A stretch of DNA of 64,000 nucleotides from CALNXN01 sp942490645 (lineage in GTDB: Bacteria > Pseudomonadota > Alphaproteobacteria > Rhodobacterales > Rhodobacteraceae). Each line of letters opens with the position of its first letter. Position 1 is the first letter of the stretch. The notes under the pieces were generated by a model that saw only the letters and a list, made by a program, of their open reading frames with translations, was not told where the DNA came from and ran no database searches. Positions 17,168 to 25,451 of the stretch are shown piece by piece. Position numbers and translations under genes: made by a program. The stretch is taken from contig CALNXN010000006.1 of NCBI GenBank assembly GCA_942490645.1, positions 124,001 to 188,000 on the forward strand, written 5' to 3'.

Positions 17168-18125
17168 ACTTCCAAAGCACGTCTACAAACAGAAAAACGG
17201 TATCTACTTTCAGCGCCGTGGATGGCCGTCGCAGAAATTCGAGAATGATTTCGGAACTCCAGAATTCTGGAAGGAATACGCCGATATCCTCGCTGACAAA
17301 GGGACAAGCCGCGGGTCATAACGTCCACAGCTTCAGGGCACTGATCAAGAGCTATCGCAAGTCGCCCAGGTATCGGAACCTCAAGCCGCGCACGGGGCTG
17401 GATTACGACAAACACCTCGACTTCTTCGCCTCTATCATGGGCGACAGAAACCCCGCCAAGTTACAGCGCAAGGACGTTATCCGGCTTCGGGACGCGAATG
17501 CGGACAAAGCGTACTTTGCAAACTACTCGCTGCGGGTCTTGCGCGTGCTCATGGAGCACTGCGTCGATCTCGGATGGCGCGAGACCAATCCGGTGCGCGG
17601 TGTTCCAGAGCTTAAAACAGAAAAACTAGACGCGACCCATGGCCGCATGAGCTTCTGGATGCCTATCGCGACGTATGCCCGCTCGGCAGCAGAGAACGGC
17701 TCGTGATGGAGCTGTGTGTTGGCACAGGCCAGCGGATCGGGGATGTTCTTGAAATGCGCTGGTCTGATATTCAGGACGGCGCATTCTTCGTCCGTCAAAA
17801 CAAAACCAAAAAGGAACTCTGGGTGCCGATCCTAAGCGAACTGCAAACGGCATTTGACGCCGCCAGCCGTCATTCGGTGTTTATCCTGACAAACGAGCGC
17901 GGGACCAACCGTTGGTCCTACAGAGGCGCGTCAGCCGCCGTCAGGAAGGTCAGAGAGCGCGTTGGCGCTCTGGACTACGATATCCACAGCTGGCGCTACA
18001 ACGCCGCCTGTGAGCTTCTAGAGGCGGGCTGCGGCGATGATCTCATCGCAGCGGTTACAGGCCAAAGCCCGGCGATGGTGCTGCACTACACGAAAAAAGT
18101 CCGCCAGAAGTACGGGCCGTCTTAG
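17154..18125 (+). pseudogene. Tyrosine recombinase (phage-type integrase), frameshifted
   Basis: Three adjoining frame segments give one integrase of about 323 residues: MAKRELPKHVYKQKNGIYF..., then a SAM-like core-binding domain (LKSYRKS-type, RTGLDYDKHLDFFASIMGD), then the catalytic domain. Catalytic Arg is in GTGQRIGDVLEMRW, the H-x-x-R box in HSWRYNAA, and the nucleophile Tyr in VLHYTK. One extra G in GGG 17301-17303 causes premature stop; a compensating single-base loss near 17648 restores frame. Between them the frame reads on cleanly, so damage is recent or artefactual. It probably inserted the element at tRNA-Cys. Confidence 0.85.
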
Positions 18126-18764
18126 CCCAGCATATGCGCACGGAGCAAAACCGCACATAGATGCGCGTTCCTACGCGAAGGGCGGGGAGCTGACCTTCGC
18201 TGCGAAAATTTACGCAGAGGTCGGCAATAGCGCAGAAACCGGACTTTGCAAAGTTATTACGTTTCCCGACAGCGGACCTTCAAGCTCATCGCAGTGAACG
18301 GCAGGTCAGGCCAAAAATACCGGATGCTGCGATCTGCATTAAGGTCTGAAAATTGATGAGAAGCGGTCCTTTGGAGGTGATCTTTCCGTTAGCTCGGCGA
18401 TGGATTTCACAATTTTATAAGTAAGTTCAATAGCTTAAGTAGCGTCGTGTGCGCCATTTTTGTGGGATGTATTCGCCGTTTAGCGCGCTCTGCCGTGTGT
18501 TCGTCGGTTTACCGGGTTGGTCTTAATGCGTCCCATTTCAACGAGTAAAACTCAGATTATCCCAAAACCCCCAAGGGGCGACCTCCATCTTGTTCGAGGA
18601 GTGGCAACCAGATTTATGGAGGGACCAGGTTCGGCTCAGGGCAAGGGCAACAGCCAATAGTTCTTGTTCGCCTCTTGCCAGAACTTGGCGCGCGCGGGAC
18701 AAATATCAGTTAAAAATTCGCGCAGTTTGGCGTCGTTGTCTCAGATGCCGATCCACAGGCTAGA
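18126..18764. other. 639-nt intergenic stretch between integrase remnant and polysaccharide cluster
   Basis: No gene is seen. The first ~170 nt (around GAGCTGACCTTCGCTGCG and AAACCGGACTTTGC) resemble degenerate dispersed sequence that recurs near 34.0, 34.8 and 35.6 kb. The middle is unusually AT-rich (ACAATTTTATAAGTAAG near 18410). The end runs into the stop of the O-antigen-ligase-like gene without a clear terminator. Confidence 0.5.
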
Positions 18765-20033
18765 TTAGGTCCACGAACTGTCAGTTGCCATCTCTCGCAG
18801 GTGGACGCCCAATAGTACCAGGCCTGGCCAAAGCATGTATGCCTCGATCTCGAGATTCTCGCCAAAGGACAACAGGATGATCGTCATCAGGATACCCATT
18901 GGAAGCCGCCCACGCGGGTGCCGGGCGACGTCAATCATCACCACACCAGTGTGCCACAGCATCGGGATCAGCAAGGCGGCAAAGCCCACCAGGCCTTTGA
19001 CAAACAGCAACCCGTACCAGGTGTGGTGACTGCCGATCGGCATATATTCCACGGCATGTGACCCGGGGTGGACCGTGCCGTGGCCAAACCACATGGCTTC
19101 ATTTTGCCAGCGCTCACTGGCGATCCGCTGCAGCGTTTCACGCACGCGGGTGCTGTCGGCCCGCGCGCCCTTGAAGGCGGACACGGCGTCCTGCGCCAAA
19201 GTCATCAGAGCGGTGCCCAGAACCGCCAGCGACGCGGTCAGCGCTGCCGTGGCGTGCCATGCCCAGCCGCGCAGGATCAGCGGCATCAGGCGCGGGGCGA
19301 TCGTACAGGCCACCAGCCCGACCAAACCCATGCGGGATTTCGATGCAAGGATCATCAGGATGCCCGCGCCAAGCCCCGCCAGCATCCATTTGCGGTCTTT
19401 TTCCTCCAGGGCGAACAGCACCATGACGACGCCCAGAAGCGCGGCAAAGGGCGACCAAGGGGCGTAGAACTGCCACCGAGGTGTCCAACTGGCGGGGTCG
19501 AAAGTGTACAGAAATACGCTGAAATATTCCGGCCCAGGTCCGCCAACGGCCTTGAGTGGCGACGTGAAGATGCGCTCGGGCAGCCCGATGTAGGGCGCGG
19601 CAAGCAGGAGCGGTGCCAGCGCCAGTGTCCACGCACCGATCACACATTGGCCGCGGATCAGGACAGACCGCCGGATTGGCAGGACCGCTCCGACAAGGGG
19701 AAACAGTGCCAAGAGGGCCCAGCCTTTAGCCCAACCGATCGAGGACTTGATCGTCTGCTTGAGGCCAAGCCCCCAGTCCAGATGCCCGACCCATAGGGCG
19801 ACCAGCATCACGCACATGCCGATTATCCAGACCCAGACAAGCGTTGGCACTGGGCCGGTCGCACGCAGATCGTGTCGTATCGCAGGCCCGAGATAGAGCG
19901 AGAGCACCGCTAGCCCACCGAGAACCCAGGCCAGAACCGGGCCGACGACATAAAGCGCGCCTACCGCATAGAGCGGCCAGGTCAGGGTCATGGCCTTGTA
20001 GACCATGCGCTCGGCTGGGTTGCGCGGTGTCAT
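18765..20033 (-). CDS. O-antigen ligase/Wzy-like polysaccharide polymerase
   Basis: A 422-residue integral inner-membrane protein with about ten hydrophobic segments. A large periplasmic loop (~270-330) contains RVRETLQRIASERW and GSHHTWYGLLFVKGLVG, the arrangement of the Wzy_C domain. The preceding KSRMGLVGLV segment is also typical. Such proteins join undecaprenyl-linked repeats to each other or to an acceptor. The start overlaps the 3' end of the Wzz gene (ATGA), so the two are coupled. Polymerase and ligase roles cannot be told apart here. Confidence 0.75.
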   Translation of the reverse strand: MTPRNPAERMVYKAMTLTWPLYAVGALYVVGPVLAWVLGGLAVLSLYLGPAIRHDLRATGPVPTLVWVWIIGMCVMLVALWVGHLDWGLGLKQTIKSSIGWAKGWALLALFPLVGAVLPIRRSVLIRGQCVIGAWTLALAPLLLAAPYIGLPERIFTSPLKAVGGPGPEYFSVFLYTFDPASWTPRWQFYAPWSPFAALLGVVMVLFALEEKDRKWMLAGLGAGILMILASKSRMGLVGLVACTIAPRLMPLILRGWAWHATAALTASLAVLGTALMTLAQDAVSAFKGARADSTRVRETLQRIASERWQNEAMWFGHGTVHPGSHAVEYMPIGSHHTWYGLLFVKGLVGFAALLIPMLWHTGVVMIDVARHPRGRLPMGILMTIILLSFGENLEIEAYMLWPGLVLLGVHLREMATDSSWT

Positions 20034-21503
20034 GCGGACGCCTTGCGGTTATCGCCCGCCTCTGGGGAGACGGGCGCGTTCAGCAACCGTCCGATGACCG
20101 CAGACCGCATCCAGCCCAGAAGCAGGCCGAGCAGCATCATGAAGGTCGCGGCTCCGCCTGCGGCAATGGCAAGCTTGCGGTTCGGCGACGACGCGCGATC
20201 CGGCAAAGAGGGATTTTCCAGCACCTGGACCAGCGGATACGAGGCGTAGACGTCGGATTTCGTCGACTGGGTACGCGCGATCGCCGTAGCAAATACAGCC
20301 TCGGCGACCGAAAAGTCGCGCTGCAGATCTTGAAGGTGGGCAGCGGCTGCAGCAAGGTTCTGCTGCCGAGCTTGTTCCTCGGTCAGCCTGGCCGACTGTG
20401 TGGCGAATTCACGTGCTGCTCCGGAACGCTCTGCTTCCATGCGGACAAGCTGGGCCAGAAGGTCAGCGCGCGCGCCAGCAGGTGCCAGATCGAGGTTTTC
20501 GAGCTGCGCCGCGTCCAGCCCTGTGACCGATGCCGCCTGACGCAGCGCTGCAGCGGTTGCCGCGCCGTGGGCCGCGCGGGCGGTCTGAACCTTGGGATGG
20601 CCTTCGCCGAACTGCGACCGGGCTTCGGCCAGGGCTGCTGCGTGGATGCCGACCTCTTCGGTCAGGGCATTAAATTCGGCATCTGCAAAAAGCTTGAGCG
20701 TGGCGGCGGCGGCATCTGCCGGAATGCCAAGACTGGCCTCAAGTGCGGCAACGCTTTGCGTTTTCTCGCTGAGCGTCGCGGCAAGGTCCTGGTACGCGGC
20801 TTTCCAGCAGGCGGGTCGACTCCACGATGGCGTCGTATTGACTGGCAGAGATCAGACCGGTTTCCTGCTGCAGCTGTGCGATATCTACCCGGGTGGCGGC
20901 CACCGAAGTGCGATAGTCGGCGATGGCCGCAAGGCCACTGTCTTCTCGGGTGGTCTGTTCGTCCGAGCGCAGGGCGTCCAGCTCTGTAAAAAAGGCGGCC
21001 AGCAGGGCATCACCACGCGCTTGTGCGTCTTCTGCGCTTCCGCCGGTGATTTCGAGATGGATCAGGCTTGTCTGGTCCACGAGGTTGATGCGGGGCTTGC
21101 CGAACTCTTTGCGGCTGAGGCCCATCGACTGTGCCGCGGCCTCCAGAATACGGTCGGCGCCGATCAGACGTTTGTAGGTCTCGGTCGGGCTGACCGAATT
21201 GCTGGAAAAGGCCGAATTCGCATATGACGACGCCTGACCGATCCCGTTAAGGTTCATCGACGCGGACGCACCGGAACCGGGCAAGATTAGCGACGTGCTT
21301 GATGTGAAAGAAAGGGGGGCTGTGCGCAGATACCCGGTAATCGGCGCCCAGATCAGCGCACCGCCCAGAAGGGCGAAGGCAAGATAGCGCGGGAAACGCC
21401 CAAGATCGCCGATACGTCCACCCATCAGGATCCGGCGCAACGACAGGCGGCGTTTCCTTGGCGCATGTTCAGATGGGCCGGTAAAGGTGTCTTGCAGTGT
21501 CAT
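20030..21503 (-). pseudogene. Wzz-type chain-length determinant, frameshifted
   Basis: The N-terminal part (MTLQDTFTGPSEHAPRKRRL..., one membrane segment LAFALLGGALIWAPITGYL, periplasmic Wzz domain) runs from 21503 to a shift near 20803. The original frame then ends at RCRT, while another frame continues YQDLAATLSEKTQSVAALEA through coiled coil to a second membrane segment (AIAAGGAATFMMLLGLLLGW) and stops at 20030. Joined, it has normal Wzz/GumC topology without a tyrosine-kinase domain. The protein would set polymer length with the adjacent polymerase. One base gained (or two lost) explains the break. Confidence 0.83.
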
Positions 21504-21594
21504 TGGGCATCTCCTTTGCCCGGGACACTATACTTTGAGGTGCGCTTTGACCTGCGCGCGCACGGGGAGGACGCAGGGGCATTGGCGTCGCCGA

Positions 21595-22227
21595 CTATCC
21601 TTCGGGATAGGTCAGAACAATCCGGCCTCGCGGGCGATCAAAGCGGCTTGGGTACGGTTCGCCTGCGCCGACCTTGCGGTAAAGTGTCTTCATGTGGAGT
21701 TTGACCGTCGGCTCGGTGATATCCAGATCGCGGGCGATCTCCTTGTTCGACTTGCCCTCGGTCAGCCCCTTGAGCACCTGCAACTCGCGCGGTGTCAGCT
21801 TGTCGGCCAGCGGATGCGAGGGCGTCTCATCCACTGCTGTCATGAAATCGATGGGGGCATATTGTTCGCCCATGGCCATGAATTTGACCGCGTTGATCAT
21901 GGATTTCGCGGGCAGTGTCTTGGGCACGAACCCGGCGGCCCCCGCCTCGAGCGCCTGTTCGGCGATATCGCGCGTCGCTTCGCCCGAAAGCAGGGCCACG
22001 CGCTGTCCACCGCCCAGCGCCAGTGCGTGTTTCAGACCATCAAGCCCATTCATCCCCGGCATGTTGAGATCGAGCAGAACCAGGTCATAGGGCTCTTCCG
22101 TCTCGATCAGCTTGCATGCGCCGGCCAGATCGGCGGCGGTGCTGGTTTCGATGTCGCCCTGAGATTGCAGAAAAAGGACCAGTGTGTCGCGAAGCAAATC
22201 GTGGTCGTCGGCAATCAATACGCGCAT
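21595..22227 (-). CDS. LuxR/NarL-type response regulator with shifted C-terminus
   Basis: As read, 210 residues: receiver domain (phospho-acceptor D53 in LVLLDLNMPGMNG, Lys in FVPKTLPAK) then a LuxR HTH (KLTPRELQVLKGLTEGKSN...PTVKLHMKTLYRKVGA). The normal last helix is replaced by GEPYPSRFDRPRGR.... Removing one base near 21661-21665 gives ANRTQAALIAREAGLF and a stop at 21612, the usual family ending. So the gene is likely 21612-22227 with a +1 shift. It is divergent from the polysaccharide genes at 22470 and probably controls them. Confidence 0.85.
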   Translation of the reverse strand: MRVLIADDHDLLRDTLVLFLQSQGDIETSTAADLAGACKLIETEEPYDLVLLDLNMPGMNGLDGLKHALALGGGQRVALLSGEATRDIAEQALEAGAAGFVPKTLPAKSMINAVKFMAMGEQYAPIDFMTAVDETPSHPLADKLTPRELQVLKGLTEGKSNKEIARDLDITEPTVKLHMKTLYRKVGAGEPYPSRFDRPRGRIVLTYPEG

Positions 22228-22469
22228 CTCTGTTTCCTTTTTTCTATTTTTAGACCGTAACCAAGGCCGTTGCACGTCAAAATTCTGTCGCATCCATGGC
22301 GGGTCCGACGGCACTTTTGGACGCGATCCTGTTCATTCGGATAGGTCGGCAAGCCGCAAGGAAAGCGCCGTTCGCCAAAGTCCCTGCGGCCTGTCCGTTC
22401 GCTTCGTTGAGCGAAGAGGCCGTTTTCGTCAGCTTGAGGGCAAGTTTCGCAACCTCAAGGACTTACACC
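22228..22469. promoter_or_regulatory. Divergent control region, response regulator / wecG fusion
   Basis: 242 nt between divergent starts with no gene. It contains a hairpin TTCGCT-TCGTTG-AGCGAA (about 22399-22416) in what would be the leader of the WecG fusion, and a T-rich TTTTTTCTATTTTTAG near 22239. I saw no promoter convincing enough to place. Confidence 0.35.
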
Positions 22470-23864
22470 ATGAAACACGCTGTCTTCACGCCCCAGTTCG
22501 ACCTGTCTGATGCCATTGCAATGCCTGGTCTTGCCACTGCTCATCTTCCTGCGTTGGGGTTTGACCTGGTCGACGCCTCAACCGATCAGTCAATCACCCA
22601 TCTGCTGTCGCCCGGACGTCGCCGGGCGTTCTTTATGAATGCCCATTGCTGCAATGTCCGCCGCCGCAACCCTGAGTACCGCCGCGCTGTCGATGCTGCT
22701 GACGTCCTGCTTCCGGACGGCATCGGGATCGAGTTGGCGGCCAAGATGACTGGCCAGAAACTCACTGAGAACTTGAATGGGACCGATCTGGTTCCGGCGC
22801 TGCTGAAGCGCGCAGCCCGGATGGGGAAATCAGTTTATCTGTTTGGTGGCACGCCGGGCACAGCGGATGCCGCTGCCAATCGTCTGATCCACGCGATTCC
22901 CCACTTGCGCATCGCAGGAACCCGCGACGGATTTGCCGGTGCCGCAGATGATGAGGCGGTGATTGCGGACATCAATGACAGTGGGGCTGACATCGTGCTG
23001 GTCGCGCTTGGCGTGCCGATGCAAGAGATCTGGCTGCACACAAACGCGGGTCGTCTGAATGCATCGCTGACACTGGCGGTTGGAGCACTGTTTGATTTCC
23101 TCGCTGGAACGGTTGTGCGCGCGCCAAAATTGGTACGTCGCGCTAAAATGGAATGGGTCTGGCGTCTGGCACAAGAGCCGCGCCGTCTGGCCAAGCGCTA
23201 TCTGGCAGGCAATCTTGCGTTTCTGGCCCATGCGGCCAAGACCGTCATCGCCCGCACACCCGTCGCGAATGTTCAGCGCCGGTTTCTGGATATTACCGTT
23301 TCGGCGGGCGCCTTGCTTATCTTGTCCCCGCTGCTTGGACTGACGGCGGTGGCGATCTGGTTGGACAGCCGTGGGCCGATCCTGTTCCGGCAGACCCGTG
23401 TTGGCCACGATGGCAAGGACCTTCACCATGTTCAAGTTCCGCTCGATGACGACTGACGCGGAAACCCGCCGGGCCGACCTGCTTGCAACACCTCGGACCG
23501 GGAGGGGGTGTGCTTCAAATCCCGCCACGATCCGCGTGTCACGCGGGTCGGGCGCTTCATCCGCCGGTTCTCGATTGATGAACTGCCGCAGATTCTAAAC
23601 GTGCTGCGCGGTGAGATGGCCATTGTCGGCCCGCGCCCCGCGCTGCCCAGCGAAGTCGCCGCTTACCCAAAACGCGCCATGGGCCGGTTGGTCGTTAAAC
23701 CGGGCATTACCGGTGTCTGGCAGGTGTCCGGTCGTGCAAATATCAGTTTCGATCAGATGGTCGAAATGGACATCTCTTATGCCACCTCCCGTACGTTGCT
23801 CATGGACCTCGTCCTGATCCTCAAGACCTTTGGCGCCGTTGCCTCGGGTCGCGGCGCGTATTGA
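22470..23864 (+). pseudogene. WecG/TagA/CpsF glycosyltransferase fused to a sugar-1-phosphate transferase, two frameshifts
   Basis: Residues ~1-260 are a WecG/TagA/CpsF glycosyltransferase (FFMNAHCCNVRRRNPEYRRA, LPDGIGIELA, LFGGTPGTADAA, VALGVPMQEIW). Next come a membrane segment (SAGALLILSPLLGLTAVAIW) and a bacterial sugar-transferase domain (SRGPILFRQTRVGHDGK, SIDELPQILNVLRGEMAIVG, RPALPSEVAAY, KPGITGVWQVSGR). One extra G at 23417-23418 diverts the frame from KTFTMFKFRSM to a stop at 23456; loss of one base near 23492 restores it. The ancestral product is ~464 aa. It would start and extend the lipid-linked repeat at the inner membrane. Confidence 0.85.
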
Positions 23865-23893
23865 TCTCCCCAATTTTAGGAAAGGAAAAGACC

Positions 23894-24787
23894 ATGACAC
23901 ATATCCGCAAAGCCGTCTTCCCCGTCGCTGGAATGGGCACAAGATTTCTGCCCGCGACAAAATCCATTCCGAAAGAGATGCTGCCCTTGATTGACCGTCC
24001 CCTGATCCAATACGCGGTCGACGAAGCGCGCGCCGCCGGGATCGAGGAGTTCATCTTTGTCACCGCCGCCGGCAAGGGCGCGCTGGAGGACTATTTCGAT
24101 ACCGCCGCCGCTTTGGAGCAACGCCTGAGCGCCAGCGGCAAGACCGACGCTCTGGCGGCACTTGAGCGCACACGGATGGCTGAAGGCGCCCTGTCATTTG
24201 TGCGCCAAAGCAAACCGCTTGGCCTTGGCCATGCCGTCCGCTTGGCTGAACGGTTGGTCGGGGATGAACCCTTCGCCGTGCTTTTGCCAGACGACGTGAT
24301 CCGCGCACCTCGTGGCGCACTAAGTCAAATGGTGGCAGCCCACCGTGAAATTGGTGGCCACATGGTTGCAACAATGGATGTGCCACGCTCGAAGACGTCA
24401 TCTTATGGTATCCTCGATGTATCTAGCGAACACGGTCGGCTTGCCCATGCCCGTGGGCTTGTCGAAAAGCCGAAGCCAGAGCATGCGCCGTCAACTCAGG
24501 CGATTGTTGGCCGCTATATATTGGAGCCTTCGATCTTTGGCCGTCTGGCAAATCTGGGGCCAGGGGCAGGCGGCGAACTTCAACTGACGGATGCGATCAG
24601 CGCCGATGTGGAAAGTGTTGGGGTCACAGGCTACCGCTTTGAGGGTGAGCGTTTTGATTGCGGTTCGGTTCAAGGTTTTGTTCAGGCAACAGCGGCCTTT
24701 GTGATGGACCGACCTGAGCTGCGGGACGAATTCAACGCGTTTCTTGATCGGCGGGCCGCCACCGCCCCTCTTCGCCGGGTTGCCTGA
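23894..24787 (+). CDS. galU: UTP-glucose-1-phosphate uridylyltransferase
   Basis: 297 residues of the GalU nucleotidyltransferase family, making UDP-glucose from UTP and glucose-1-phosphate in the cytoplasm. The signature FPVAGMGTRFLPATKSIPKE is complete, as are VTAAGKGALEDYF and the C-terminal VEKPKPEHAPS. Start 23894 has AAAGGAAAAG upstream; an in-frame ATG 33 nt earlier is weaker. It lies 29 nt after the sugar-transferase fusion, so it is in the same operon and supplies its nucleotide sugar. Confidence 0.95.
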   Translation: MTHIRKAVFPVAGMGTRFLPATKSIPKEMLPLIDRPLIQYAVDEARAAGIEEFIFVTAAGKGALEDYFDTAAALEQRLSASGKTDALAALERTRMAEGALSFVRQSKPLGLGHAVRLAERLVGDEPFAVLLPDDVIRAPRGALSQMVAAHREIGGHMVATMDVPRSKTSSYGILDVSSEHGRLAHARGLVEKPKPEHAPSTQAIVGRYILEPSIFGRLANLGPGAGGELQLTDAISADVESVGVTGYRFEGERFDCGSVQGFVQATAAFVMDRPELRDEFNAFLDRRAATAPLRRVA

Positions 24788-24792
24788 GACCT

Positions 24793-24823
24793 GCACCCTA
24801 TCCGAAAGGATAGGGTGCTATCC
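24793..24823 (+). terminator. Alternative-hairpin element after galU
   Basis: A perfect 11-bp stem GCACCCTATCC-GAAA-GGATAGGGTGC with a GAAA tetraloop lies 5 nt after the galU stop. GGATAG (24808-24813) can pair instead with a second CTATCC (24818-24823), so two stems exclude each other. No T-run is present. It could be a 3'-end stabiliser or an attenuator for the downstream signalling genes. Confidence 0.5.
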
Positions 24824-24888
24824 ATCTGGCCCGTTGGGCAATAGCGCCTTTTCATGCCATAGAGAGCCAAGCAACAAAAGGATACTCA

Positions 24889-25395
24889 ATGCTTCGCGCT
24901 CTTTCTCACACCATGGCGATCGTCGCCGTTTCCGCCGCGCCACTTTGGGCCAATGACCTTGCCGCGCCCGAAGGCGAGGTGATCCTGACCGTCACCGGAT
25001 TGATAGATGTGACAAACGTCGAAGGAAGCGCGCAGTTTGATCTGGACATGCTCGAGGCACTAGATAGCACAATCGTCGAAACGTCGACGATCTGGACCGA
25101 AGGCAAGAACGTATTTCAAGGCGTATCTCTGTCTGTTCTGGTCGAAGAGTTGGGAATTGAAGGTGCAACCTTGATGGCAACCGCGATCAATGACTATGCC
25201 GTAGAAATCCCGTTGTCCGATGCCGTCGTTGGTGGACCAATTGTTGCCTACAAGATGGACGGGAACACCATGTCGGTGCGCGACAAAGGCCCACTGTGGG
25301 TCATTTACCCCTACGACAGCAATGCTGACTACCGCAGTGAAGTGGTCTATTCCCGCAGCATTTGGCAGCTCGACCGCATTGAAGCGGTCAACTAG
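24889..25395 (+). CDS. Periplasmic protein with sulfite-oxidase-type (molybdopterin-binding) fold, no cysteine
   Basis: 168 residues with a signal peptide (MAIVAVSAAPLWA). The pattern GEVILTVTGLID, a WTEGKNVFQGVSLSVLVEEL segment, ATAINDYAVEIPLSD and KGPLWVIYPYD matches the oxidoreductase molybdopterin-binding fold. The mature protein has no cysteine at all, so the Mo ligand of sulfite oxidases is missing; a catalytic role is unlikely. It sits 56 nt before a hybrid histidine kinase and could be its periplasmic sensor partner (inference). The ribosome site AAAAGGATACTCA precedes ATG 24889. Confidence 0.72.
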   Translation: MLRALSHTMAIVAVSAAPLWANDLAAPEGEVILTVTGLIDVTNVEGSAQFDLDMLEALDSTIVETSTIWTEGKNVFQGVSLSVLVEELGIEGATLMATAINDYAVEIPLSDAVVGGPIVAYKMDGNTMSVRDKGPLWVIYPYDSNADYRSEVVYSRSIWQLDRIEAVN

Positions 25396-25451
25396 GCCTT
25401 GGTAAAGACACTCCTGTCCATAATGGCGCGGCAAGGCTTGAGAGGATGCCG

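Noticed and set aside
16065..18764. A second copy of the tRNA-Cys 3' end marking the far attachment site
   Set aside because: I searched by eye for the T-arm and acceptor sequence downstream and found no convincing match; a computed search is needed.
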